32,074 nucleotides of DNA from an uncultured Clostridia bacterium (lineage in GTDB: Bacteria > Bacillota > Clostridia > Christensenellales > Borkfalkiaceae), in assembly GCA_944367955.1 (NCBI GenBank), contig CALVWU010000012.1, positions 1 to 32,074 of the forward strand. The letters run 5' to 3'. Position 1 is the stretch's first letter. Every line of letters begins with the position of its first letter. Positions 8,127 through 15,594 of this stretch are shown one piece after another. The position numbers were made by a program, and so were the translations under genes. The notes under the pieces are model-generated. The model was not told where the DNA came from. It saw only the letters and a list, made by a program, of their open reading frames with translations, and searched no databases.

Positions 8127-8155
8127 ATTATACAATATAATTGTAATAATTGCAA
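8127..8155 (-). promoter_or_regulatory. Leftward promoter for the lipid kinase/phosphatase pair
   Basis: On the minus strand TTGCAA (8155 to 8150) is followed after exactly 17 bp by TATAAT (8132 to 8127). The predicted start is near 8120, giving a 45-base leader to the ATG at 8075. The -35 is the same six bases used by the rightward cca promoter. Confidence 0.75.
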
Positions 8156-8178
8156 TCAAATTAAAAATGTGATATAAT
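8150..8178 (+). promoter_or_regulatory. Rightward promoter for cca
   Basis: TTGCAA at 8150-8155, a 17-bp spacer and TATAAT at 8173-8178, with TGA just before it (extended -10). The predicted start near 8185 leaves only about 9 bases before the cca ATG. It shares its palindromic -35 with the leftward promoter. Confidence 0.75.
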
Positions 8179-8193
8179 CGTTTAAAGATAATT

Positions 8194-9402
8194 ATGCAAC
8201 AAATTTTACCCGTACAACTAAAAAATCTTGCAAAGGCATGCCCGTTCCCCCTGTATGCGGTGGGGGGAGCCTGCCGCGACTTCTTGGCCGGGCTTGAACC
8301 GAAAGAGCGCGACTGGGATATATGCGCGCCCGTACCGTTCGAGTTGTTCGCCCGCGTCGCGGAGGAGCAAGGATGGCGCGTTGCGGCCGTGTTTGCCCGC
8401 ACGGGCAGCGTAAAGGCGGAATATAACGGCCTCGCGTGTGAATTTACCTCCTTCCGCAGCGACGTGTACGCAGAGGGCGGACATTCGCCCTCCGAGGTGA
8501 AGTTTACCTATGATATGGCCGAAGACGCGCGCCGCCGCGATTTTACCTGTAATGCCGTTTATTACGATATATGCGGGGGGCAATTTGTCGATCCGCTCGG
8601 CGGTGCGGTCGATATATCGGCAAAGCTTCTTCGTCCGTGCATATCCGCGGAGAAGTTGTTTGTCCGCGACGCCCTGCGCGTTCTGCGTCTCGCCCGCTTC
8701 TGCGGCGAGCTCGGCTTTTCGCCGGCGGATGGGTGCATGCCCGCCGCGGCTTCGGCCGTTCCGCTGCTCCCGTTGCAGCCGCCCGCGCTGGTTTGGCGCG
8801 AACTTAAAGGCATATTCGGCGCGGATGAAAAATACGGTCTTGCGGGCGGGGCGCAAACGGCTCTCGGCTGTCTGCACGCGGTCGGCGCGCTGCGCCCCCT
8901 GTTCGGGGCGGAGAGCGCGAGCGAAGAGCGCGTCGCCGCCGCCGTGCGTTCGGCCGGCTTTGTTCCTTCCCGCCTGCGCCTCGCCGCGTTCATGTGCGCC
9001 CTCGGTCTTACGTCCGAGCGGCTCAACCCCGCCTGGCCGATACCCAAGGCCTGCGCTTCGTGCCTTTCCGCCCTGCTGTCTTGCGCGTACTCTTCAAACT
9101 GTTCTTCCGCGTTCGTGCGTGACAACCGCACCGTCGTCGAGGACGCGGCGGCCGTGCTTCGTGCGGCCGGGGCGGAAGAGAGGGCAAACGCGCTTTGCCG
9201 CGCCTTCGATCGTTTGAAAAAGTCGGGTGTGCCTCTCGATATATCCGAACTCGCCGTCGGCGGCAACGAATTGCTGGCCGCGGGCATTCCCGCGCGGCAG
9301 GTAGGCGGGGTATTGAATAAGCTGCTGTCCGACTGCGCGGACGGCGGTTTAAAAAACGAAAAAGAGCAACTTATAAGGCGAGCCGTGCAATATCGCACAT
9401 AA
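8194..9402 (+). CDS. cca: CCA tRNA nucleotidyltransferase / poly(A) polymerase family
   Basis: Adds or repairs the 3'-CCA of tRNAs. The 402-residue class II enzyme has the head motif LYAVGGACRDFLAGLEPKER followed by DWD (metal-binding DxD, about residues 38-40). It also has RRDFTCNAVYYDI and the neck motif FVRDALRVLRLARFCGELGF. The helical tail is Ala/Cys-rich and poorly conserved. No Shine-Dalgarno is visible before ATG 8194, and the promoter sits so close that the mRNA may be nearly leaderless. The gene has a higher GC content than the adjacent AT-rich promoter region. CCA-adding activity rather than A-adding cannot be separated by eye. Confidence 0.88.
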   Translation: MQQILPVQLKNLAKACPFPLYAVGGACRDFLAGLEPKERDWDICAPVPFELFARVAEEQGWRVAAVFARTGSVKAEYNGLACEFTSFRSDVYAEGGHSPSEVKFTYDMAEDARRRDFTCNAVYYDICGGQFVDPLGGAVDISAKLLRPCISAEKLFVRDALRVLRLARFCGELGFSPADGCMPAAASAVPLLPLQPPALVWRELKGIFGADEKYGLAGGAQTALGCLHAVGALRPLFGAESASEERVAAAVRSAGFVPSRLRLAAFMCALGLTSERLNPAWPIPKACASCLSALLSCAYSSNCSSAFVRDNRTVVEDAAAVLRAAGAEERANALCRAFDRLKKSGVPLDISELAVGGNELLAAGIPARQVGGVLNKLLSDCADGGLKNEKEQLIRRAVQYRT

Positions 9403-9427
9403 ATTTGCCTTTTTTTCGCGCATACAG

Positions 9428-9456
9428 TTGATTTAAAAACATTTATGAGTTATAAT
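9428..9456 (+). promoter_or_regulatory. Promoter for the 1093-residue repeat protein
   Basis: TTGATT at 9428-9433, 17 bp, TATAAT at 9451-9456. A short GC hairpin follows, just before the ribosome binding site GGAGGA at 9498. Confidence 0.65.
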
Positions 9457-9505
9457 AGTTATAGCTACAACAATATTCGGGCGGTGCGCCGCCTTCGGAG
9501 GAAAT

Positions 9506-12500
9506 ATGGCTAAGACAAAAACAAAAGGCAGCGGCAAATTAACCGGGTTGCTTGCTTTTCTGCTCGGTTTCATTTTTGCGATCATCGTCGAAGCGGGCGT
9601 CATCTTCGGCGTGGGCTATTACGCGCTCACAACGCCCATCGACAACGTGTTCGGCATGATCGGCCGCGAAAACGACGACGGCAACGGCAATCAGCTGATC
9701 GATACCACCGGCAGCGTATCCACCCTTATGGATCTCATCAAAGAGATCTCGTCCATAGCGGGCGAGGGTGAAAATCTTGTCATCGGCGACGTGATAAAGC
9801 TTTCGCCCGCACTCGACGCAAAGCTTAAAGAGCTGTACGCCGAGGCCGAAAAATACGGCGTTTACATCGACGCCGAGGCCGTAAAAGAGCAAAAGCTTTC
9901 AAATCTGTCCGAATATCTTGTAAACGAAGTGGTGATGGAGATCCGTCCCTACGAACTTTTAACCTCTTCCGAGCTGGGGCTCGGCGGCGAAGACAGCGTG
10001 TTCGAAAACAACGTGCTCGTCCGCACCCTGTTGCTCGGCGCAGAGGCCGAATACGTTGTAAACGGCGACGAAAAGTATGTGGTTTACTACGATGAATACG
10101 TTGCCGAAGGCGACGGCTTCGTGCGCACCGACGGCGAGGCGTATCCCGCAGGGATCGACGCCGAAGAGTGGCTTACCCCCACAAACGCCGTTCTCGCGGC
10201 CGAAGAAGAGGGGGCCGGCTCAAAGATATACAGGCAGTATTTCTATTACGATCCCATAGCCGAAAATTACGTCGTCACCGCCGAAGACGAAGACGGCGCG
10301 TTCAAGCTCGTATCGGCTTCGCAGGCCACCGTCTATCCCGAAGACTACGGCAATCCCCCCCTTAATTATACCGGCAACTACGTCACCGACGAAAACGGCG
10401 ACAGGCAGTTTTTAACTTACGTCGACGAAAACGGCGAAGAACAGTCGCTCGAAGTTACCTTTGCAACCCTTCAAAACACAAATACGCTGTACAGAACGCT
10501 GCACTATGTGGATGCGGCCGAAATGCTCACCGACCTGATGGGCGGAACGCAGAGCGAAATGCTCACAGACCTGATGGGCGGCATAACCGTTGGCGACATG
10601 CTCGAAGGCAGGGTGGATATAGACTCCACCGTTCAAAACGTAACGCTCGTGTCCGTCATGGGCGGCGTCGATCCCGAAAACCGCGTAATGGCCTATCTCG
10701 GCCACCGCATCAGCAACGTTACGCCCGTCGCCGGACAGGAATACGCCTACACCGCAACCTACTCCTATACCGATGAAGACGGCAACGCCGTAAGCGGCAA
10801 CGCCCGCGTATATGTAAACGAAGCGGGCGAGATCGAACGCGTCGCCGATGCCGATACGGGCAAAGAAGTTCCCGCAACCACCGTCGGCGAAGCGCAGGAC
10901 ATGGTAAACGACTTGCAGATAAGCTCTCTGCTCGCCGTTCCCGCCGACGATTCCGTGCTGGCCTATCTCGGTTACGGCATAACGCAGGTCGCCGCAACTT
11001 CCGATCCCCTTGTGTACAGCGCGGTATACAACGATAACGGCACGGATGTCTCAGTAACCGTAACCGTAACCGACGCCGAGGATAAAATAATATCTTCTGT
11101 CGTAAGGGACGATAACGGACAGTCCATCCCGGCCGCCACCATCGAAGTGCTCGAAGACAGGGTTTCGGGCATAACCGAAACTCTCGCCCTGGCCGACTTC
11201 ATGTCCGTCGCGCCCTCCTATACCGATACCGACGGCACGGCCGTAAACAATAACATTACGCTGTTTATCACCTTCTCCGCAACCATGCAGTCCGATGCCG
11301 CAATAGCTTCCGATTCCTACGGCAGCTATTACGAAGGCAAATATATCGATCCTCAAACCGAAGAGAGCCGCACGGCCCGTCTGTATGTAAACGACGCTTC
11401 GCTGCCTGCCGCGCAGCAAAAGATTGTCAACGTAAAATATACCGTCGACGGCACCAACTGGCTCAACGGACAAAAGACCACCATCGACGGCGAAAGCGGC
11501 GTTTCGTCGCAGATAAACAGGGTCACCGGCGTTCTCACGATAGGCGACCTCATCGAGATCGAAGAGGACGACAGGCTGATGCAAAATCTGGCCGGTTACA
11601 CTCTCGACAACGTATCCGACGCGCTCAACGATATAGCTCTCGCCGACGCCATCGATATAGGCCCGGATGAAGACATCATGCTCTATGTCGCGTTCGGTCT
11701 CACCGACGTCGTTCCGAGCGGCGACGGCTATGCGGGTACCTACCATTCGTTGGAGGGCGCGGCATCGCCGGCCAAACTCGTAATCGATACAAACGGCGAA
11801 GGCAAAGAGATAGTCGTCGGCATAGTTGTAGACGGCGAAGAGCTCTCCGGCACAACGCTCGGCGAAGCCGGCGAAAGGGTGGGCAGGCTCTCCCGTGATA
11901 TGGCCGTGACCGCTTTTGTCGATATTTCCGCCGACAGCCCTATAATGATGTATGTCGGCTACGGCGCGACCGAAGTGGTATACGACGACGCGACCCGTTC
12001 CGGCACGGCAGTGGTTGACGGCAGTCCCGTAAGCTTTACGGCCGACGACAAAGGCAACGTCGCCGCAATAACCTTCCAAAACGGCGCGGCCGTTCCCGGC
12101 ACCGCCATTGAGAAGATAGGTTCGCGCATCGACGGGCTTACAAGCACCCTCACCATAGGCGAGCTGATGCCCGACGCCGCTCAAAACAACCTGTTAAAGC
12201 TTGTTGTAAATTCAACCATTGACACGCTTTCCAAAGATATAAACGCCATCACCGTGCAGGAAATGTATGCTGAAAACATCTATGCAGGCGGCGGCGCAAT
12301 GGCGCAGGCCGAGGCATACAACGCAAATTATGTGTACTACACGCAGAACGCCGACGGCAGCTATACCCTTGCGGGAAGCGACGGCAAGCTCACCCAAGAC
12401 GAGTTTGAAGAAGGCGGCACTTTCCATACCCGCGGCGCAACCAAGGGGGTGTGGACGCTGCTTCTGTGCAACGACGGCAACGAAAAGGTTTATAAAATAA

Positions 12501-12787
12501 CCGAACTCGGCACGATGATAGGCGATGCAACCGAAAATCTTCAAAGTGCCACGCTTAAAGATTTTGACGACGCCAAAATAATCGAGCTTGAAGCGGGCAG
12601 CGAAAATACCCTCGTTCCCATTCGCGAAGGCACGGATGTCGACTCCTCGGCGGGCGAACAGCATGGCACGGGTGTGCTTACACGTTTTGTCGTAAAGCCC
12701 CTGCCCAAATGCACCATCAAGGAACTTATCACCGCCATCGACAACATGTTAACTTTAATCGAACAGTTCGGCGGCGCGGGTAATTGA
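9506..12787 (+). CDS. Large membrane-anchored repeat protein of unknown function
   Basis: A 1093-residue protein that I do not recognise. A short basic start (MAKTKTKGSGK) is followed by one long hydrophobic helix (about residues 12-42). The rest is acidic, Asp/Gly/Tyr/Val-rich and most likely outside the membrane. Several degenerate units of roughly 110-130 residues recur. Each has a helix ending in a TIGDL/LADFM-type motif, then a DDSxLxYLGYG-like motif, then a beta-rich strand pair resembling Y-x-A-x-Y. Examples lie near residues 380-480, 480-580, 690-790, 790-880 and 880-930. A 36-bp in-frame tandem duplication (12 residues, EMLTDLMGG) lies at 10520-10591. RBS GGAGGA supports ATG 9506. 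It is a monocistronic unit between cca and the ribosomal operon. A cell-envelope structural or binding role is only an inference. Confidence 0.7.
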   Translation: MAKTKTKGSGKLTGLLAFLLGFIFAIIVEAGVIFGVGYYALTTPIDNVFGMIGRENDDGNGNQLIDTTGSVSTLMDLIKEISSIAGEGENLVIGDVIKLSPALDAKLKELYAEAEKYGVYIDAEAVKEQKLSNLSEYLVNEVVMEIRPYELLTSSELGLGGEDSVFENNVLVRTLLLGAEAEYVVNGDEKYVVYYDEYVAEGDGFVRTDGEAYPAGIDAEEWLTPTNAVLAAEEEGAGSKIYRQYFYYDPIAENYVVTAEDEDGAFKLVSASQATVYPEDYGNPPLNYTGNYVTDENGDRQFLTYVDENGEEQSLEVTFATLQNTNTLYRTLHYVDAAEMLTDLMGGTQSEMLTDLMGGITVGDMLEGRVDIDSTVQNVTLVSVMGGVDPENRVMAYLGHRISNVTPVAGQEYAYTATYSYTDEDGNAVSGNARVYVNEAGEIERVADADTGKEVPATTVGEAQDMVNDLQISSLLAVPADDSVLAYLGYGITQVAATSDPLVYSAVYNDNGTDVSVTVTVTDAEDKIISSVVRDDNGQSIPAATIEVLEDRVSGITETLALADFMSVAPSYTDTDGTAVNNNITLFITFSATMQSDAAIASDSYGSYYEGKYIDPQTEESRTARLYVNDASLPAAQQKIVNVKYTVDGTNWLNGQKTTIDGESGVSSQINRVTGVLTIGDLIEIEEDDRLMQNLAGYTLDNVSDALNDIALADAIDIGPDEDIMLYVAFGLTDVVPSGDGYAGTYHSLEGAASPAKLVIDTNGEGKEIVVGIVVDGEELSGTTLGEAGERVGRLSRDMAVTAFVDISADSPIMMYVGYGATEVVYDDATRSGTAVVDGSPVSFTADDKGNVAAITFQNGAAVPGTAIEKIGSRIDGLTSTLTIGELMPDAAQNNLLKLVVNSTIDTLSKDINAITVQEMYAENIYAGGGAMAQAEAYNANYVYYTQNADGSYTLAGSDGKLTQDEFEEGGTFHTRGATKGVWTLLLCNDGNEKVYKITELGTMIGDATENLQSATLKDFDDAKIIELEAGSENTLVPIREGTDVDSSAGEQHGTGVLTRFVVKPLPKCTIKELITAIDNMLTLIEQFGGAGN

Positions 12788-12806
12788 ATCTGACCCGTAA
12801 AAAAGG

Positions 12807-12835
12807 TTGACAAAATTTTAAATTTGCTGTATCAT
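12807..12835 (+). promoter_or_regulatory. Promoter of the rpsF-ssb-rpsR operon
   Basis: A consensus TTGACA at 12807-12812, a 17-bp spacer and TATCAT at 12830-12835. It is among the strongest promoters in the window, as expected for ribosomal proteins. Confidence 0.75.
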
Positions 12836-12847
12836 AATCAGGTATTT

Positions 12848-12925
12848 TGCAGAACCTTTCTGCATGGCGGCGTCTGCCGCATACACCTTGCGTACCTTCG
12901 CGGTACGCCGAATAAGTCCGGGAGG
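12848..12925 (+). promoter_or_regulatory. Structured rpsF leader, candidate S6:S18 autoregulatory RNA
   Basis: The leader between promoter and rpsF holds three consecutive hairpins: TGCAGAA/TTCTGCA (12848-12864), GCGGC/GCCGC (12867-12880) and GCGTACC/GGTACGC (12890-12908). The last is flanked by CACCTT on the left and CCGAAT on the right, then GGAGG. A leader RNA bound by the S6:S18 complex is known upstream of rpsF in many bacteria and carries a conserved CCG. Placement and the CCG fit that idea; I cannot verify the consensus without a covariance model. Confidence 0.5.
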
Positions 12926-12933
12926 TGAATTCA

Positions 12934-13218
12934 ATGAAAACTTACGAGATGCTCTATGTGTTAGACAGCGCGCTCGCCGACGAAGCCAAAGACGCTTTCG
13001 AGGCCAAGTTCGCCGCTATCGTCCAAGACTTCAACGGTAAGGTCGTTTCCACCGATAAGTGGGGCGTAAAAAAGCTTGCGTATCCTATCAATTACAAGAA
13101 CGACGGCTATTACGTTTTAATGACCTTTGAAGCCGAAAGCGGCGTAGTTAAAGAGCTTGACCGCGTTGCCGGCCTTTCAACCGAAGTTTTAAGAAGAGTT
13201 ATTACCGTAAAAGCGTAA
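12934..13218 (+). CDS. rpsF: 30S ribosomal protein S6
   Basis: 94-residue small-subunit protein S6, which binds 16S rRNA as a heterodimer with S18. The start MKTYEMLYVLDSAL, the KWGVKKLAYPINYKNDGYYVL core and the VLRRVITVK end are diagnostic. GGAGG at 12921-12925 makes ATG 12934 the start; an in-frame GTG at 12925 overlaps the ribosome binding site. First gene of the rpsF-ssb-rpsR operon, preceded by a structured leader. Confidence 0.97.
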   Translation: MKTYEMLYVLDSALADEAKDAFEAKFAAIVQDFNGKVVSTDKWGVKKLAYPINYKNDGYYVLMTFEAESGVVKELDRVAGLSTEVLRRVITVKA

Positions 13219-13236
13219 AATTCAAAGGAAGCCACA

Positions 13237-13671
13237 ATGAACAGAGTATTTTTAATAGGCAACTTAACCCGCGACCCCGAATTAACCGAAACTTCTTCGG
13301 GCGTTGCCGTTTGCCGCTTTTCGATAGCGGTAAACCGCAATTATACCACGGGCGGAGAGCGTCAGACCGACTTTTTTAATTGCACGGCATGGCGCGGCTT
13401 GGGCGAAAACGTTGCCAGATACGCAAAAAAAGGCAATAAAGTCGCGGTAATGGGCTCGGTAGAACTTCGCAATTACGAAGACAGCCAGGGCGTAAAACGC
13501 ACGGCAGTGGATATAAGCTGCAACGACGTCGAATTTTTAACGCCCCGTCCGGCCGGCGGCGACAGCGGTTACGAAAGCGATATTCCCGCTTCCGCGCCCC
13601 GTTCGCAGCGTCAGCCCGCACAAAAGCCCGCTCTGCAGTCCTTCGATGACGATGGCGACATTCCCTTTTAA
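13237..13671 (+). CDS. ssb: Single-stranded DNA-binding protein
   Basis: 144-residue SSB that coats single-stranded DNA in replication and repair. The OB fold covers residues 1 to about 105 (MNRVFLIGNLTRDPELTETS, DFFNCTAWRGLGENVARYAKKG). A Pro/Ser/Gln linker leads to the acidic tip SFDDDGDIPF, which recruits partner proteins. It starts 18 bp after rpsF with an AAGGAAG-like site upstream and is followed by rpsR, the standard order in Firmicutes. Confidence 0.97.
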   Translation: MNRVFLIGNLTRDPELTETSSGVAVCRFSIAVNRNYTTGGERQTDFFNCTAWRGLGENVARYAKKGNKVAVMGSVELRNYEDSQGVKRTAVDISCNDVEFLTPRPAGGDSGYESDIPASAPRSQRQPAQKPALQSFDDDGDIPF

Positions 13672-13704
13672 TGCGTTGCATATTTAGTCAAGGAGATCTT
13701 AAAA

Positions 13705-13950
13705 ATGGAAGAAAAACCCGTTAAAAAGAGCTATAAAAGAGCACCTCGCAGAAAGGTTTGCGTCTTCTGCCAGGAAAAGGTTGAAGTTATCGACTATAAG
13801 GATGTAAACCGCCTTAAAAAGTTCGTAACCGAATCGGGCAAAATGCTGCCCCGCCGCATGAGCGGTACCTGCGCAAAGCACCAAAGGGAACTTTCCAAGG
13901 CAATCAAGCGCGCCCGCATCGCTGCGCTTCTGCCCTTCAAAGGTGAATAA
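13705..13950 (+). CDS. rpsR: 30S ribosomal protein S18
   Basis: 81-residue partner of S6 on the 30S platform. It is recognised from [35 protein letters not shown] and [20 protein letters not shown]. The CVFC pair together with CAKH could bind zinc, as in the C+ variants of S18. AAGGAG at 13691-13696 supports ATG 13705. Last gene of the operon, followed by a strong terminator. Confidence 0.97.
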   Translation: MEEKPVKKSYKRAPRRKVCVFCQEKVEVIDYKDVNRLKKFVTESGKMLPRRMSGTCAKHQRELSKAIKRARIAALLPFKGE

Positions 13951-13975
13951 TTTTTGCAATTTCATATGCAAACGT

Positions 13976-14013
13976 ACGCCGCCGCAGACAAATGTGTCTG
14001 CGGCGGCGTTTTT
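13976..14013 (+). terminator. Terminator of the rpsF-ssb-rpsR operon
   Basis: A perfect 15-bp stem (13976-13990 with 13995-14009), loop AATG, and a TTTTTA tail. Textbook intrinsic terminator. Confidence 0.92.
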
Positions 14014-14130
14014 ATGTGCGTCAACCGCTTTTTTTCGCATGTCCATTGCAAACAGCGCGGCTTTTTTGCGGCCGATGCGCTTTCGCGGTCTTGCCGCTTA
14101 AAAAACTTTGTGCGGCATGCGGCGCGGCGG

Positions 14131-14159
14131 GCATAATTTTCGCGCGGGCAAAATAGATT
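14131..14159 (+). promoter_or_regulatory. Weak candidate sigma-E promoter for the spoIVA-like gene
   Basis: GCATAAT at 14131-14137 fits the sigma-E -35 consensus (KMATATT) at six of seven positions. After 14 bp, AATAGATT at 14152-14159 fits CATAYAHT at six of eight. Spacing and the expected mother-cell role agree, but the missing C in the -10 keeps this tentative. Confidence 0.35.
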
Positions 14160-14200
14160 ATTATAAAAGATAAACCGTAAGGCACAAACAGGAGGTAACA

Positions 14201-15349
14201 ATGCAAAGCCAAAGTGTTTATAAAAGTTTTGCCCAAAGGTGCGGCGGCGGGGCGCGTGTGGGTGTGGTTTGTCCCTCGGGCGAGCTTTTCGCCCGCGCGT
14301 TCAACGAAGCATGCGGAGAGGAGGGGATAGAATTTTGCGACGGAGCCGCAACCTGCAATGCCGCCGTGTTGGTGCTTTCCGGCCCGCCCGTCGGCGAGGA
14401 CGCCGCAAACAGTCTTGCCGCACTCGTCGCCCGCGGCCTGCCGTGCGCGGTGCTGTGCAAGCAGCTTCCCGACGGCTTGCAATCCGATTTCGGCTCGGTT
14501 CCCTGCATGGCAATAGATCCCGCTTCACCCGATAAAAACAGACTCGAAGAAGAGTTATCCGCCCTTTTGATGCAGTTTCCCGTCGAGCGCATAGATATTG
14601 CCGTTCCCGCATGGGTGCGCTCTCTGCCCGCCGAAAATTCGGCCGTGGCCGAATTGACGGAGCGTGTACGCGCATGCGTAAAGGATATCGAAAAAATGTG
14701 CGACTGTACCCGTCTTTCGTCTCTTTTAAGCGGCAGCAAAAACTGGCGGCAGGATGTAGAGCTTGAACTGTTTCCGCATAGCGGCAGGGCGCGCGTCACG
14801 GCAAAAATTTGCGACGGCGCGTTCTTTAACATGCTCAGCGAAACCGCGGGCGAAAGCATAACGGACGAAAGTTCGCTGATGACTTTTGCTGTATCCGCGG
14901 CGCAGGCCCGCGCCGAATACGGCAAAATTAAAGACGCACTCGAATGCGCGCGCGAAACGGGTTACGGCATAGTCGTTCCAAGCGACTGCGACATGACGCT
15001 CGAAAAACCCGCCGTTGTAAAGCAGGGCCAAAACGTGGGGATAAGATTAAAGGCCGCCGCGCCCAGTTACCATATTATAAAAGTGGATGTCTGCGGCGAA
15101 GTAAGCCCCATGCTCGGCAATACTGCCAGGTCTGAAGAGATGGTAAACGAAATTATAGGCGGCTTCGATTCCGACCCGCAGGGCATGTGGAACACAAACC
15201 TCTTCGGCAGGTCGCTTCGTTCCATGGTGCAGGAGGGGCTGAACGGCAAAACCGACGGCATGCAGCAGGATACCCGCATAAAGCTTCGCAAGGCGCTAAC
15301 GCGCATGGTAAACGAAGGCAAGGGCGGGGTGATATGCATATTGCTGTAA
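14201..15349 (+). CDS. SpoIVA-family spore coat base protein lacking the ATPase P-loop
   Basis: 382 residues, against about 492 for SpoIVA. In B. subtilis SpoIVA hydrolyses ATP and polymerises around the forespore as the coat platform. The C-terminal two thirds follow SpoIVA closely: TGYGIVVPSDCDMTLEKP, VGIRLKAAAPSYHIIKVDV, WNTNLFGRSLRSMVQEGL and the terminal NEGKGGVICILL. At the N-terminus the family pattern (FKDIAERTGG then GVVG-x-VRTGKST) survives only as YKSFAQRCGG then GVVCPSGELF (residues 7-30): no Walker A Lys or Ser/Thr. The segment with the Walker B and VDCVGY region, about 110 residues, is gone. It is therefore probably a non-hydrolysing paralogue. RBS AGGAGG at 14190-14195 supports the ATG. 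It stands alone after the ribosomal operon, and its stop codon abuts a repeat element. Confidence 0.82.
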   Translation: MQSQSVYKSFAQRCGGGARVGVVCPSGELFARAFNEACGEEGIEFCDGAATCNAAVLVLSGPPVGEDAANSLAALVARGLPCAVLCKQLPDGLQSDFGSVPCMAIDPASPDKNRLEEELSALLMQFPVERIDIAVPAWVRSLPAENSAVAELTERVRACVKDIEKMCDCTRLSSLLSGSKNWRQDVELELFPHSGRARVTAKICDGAFFNMLSETAGESITDESSLMTFAVSAAQARAEYGKIKDALECARETGYGIVVPSDCDMTLEKPAVVKQGQNVGIRLKAAAPSYHIIKVDVCGEVSPMLGNTARSEEMVNEIIGGFDSDPQGMWNTNLFGRSLRSMVQEGLNGKTDGMQQDTRIKLRKALTRMVNEGKGGVICILL

Positions 15350-15406
15350 ATGTTGTCGCGCTTAACGGCGGAATGAATCCGCCTTGCGCACACAATAATT
15401 TTTATT
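15348..15406. repeat. Distal part of a 188-190 bp multi-hairpin repeat unit
   Basis: This segment, starting on the last bases of the spoIVA-like stop codon, matches 31789-31847 and 31979-32037 with few differences. It includes the hairpin GGCGGA-ATGAA-TCCGCC at 15367-15383 followed by TTGCG and an AT-rich linker. Confidence 0.85.
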
Positions 15407-15594
15407 AACGCAAGTTTCGGCTGGCGACGCCTGCAACTTGCCGTTAGTTGAGGGCTCTGCCCTCGCGGGCGCAATCTTTACGTGCCCTGCATCATATAAT
15501 TGCGCCCGCTTCACCCGCTGAGGCGCAGGTATGCGCAAATTGAGTCCGCTTGCGGGGAAATGAATTCCCCTTGCGACGTTATTATTTTTGAATT
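15407..15594. repeat. Complete 188-bp multi-hairpin repeat unit
   Basis: It contains in order: hairpin GCAAGTT/AACTTGC (15410-15441) with a 15-bp tip; GAGGGC-TCT-GCCCTC (15450-15464); a long-loop stem GCGGGCGCAAT/ATTGCGCCCGC (15465-15509); GCGCA-GGTA-TGCGC (15523-15536); and GGGGAA-ATGAA-TTCCCC (15554-15570). Order, spacing and several loops equal those of the units after glnN, while most stem sequences differ and remain paired. Confidence 0.85.

Noticed and set aside
8076-8402. Upstream extension of the lipid kinase frame (109 extra residues)
   Set aside because: It overlaps the start of cca and lies upstream of the predicted leftward promoter, and the extra residues do not resemble the kinase family, whose normal N-terminus is at 8075.
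11051-12184. 377-residue open frame antisense to the large repeat protein
   Set aside because: Shadow of the sense gene, whose promoter, ribosome binding site and membrane helix are clear.
13954-14136. 60-codon frame after rpsR
   Set aside because: It runs straight through the rpsR terminator hairpin and lacks a ribosome binding site.
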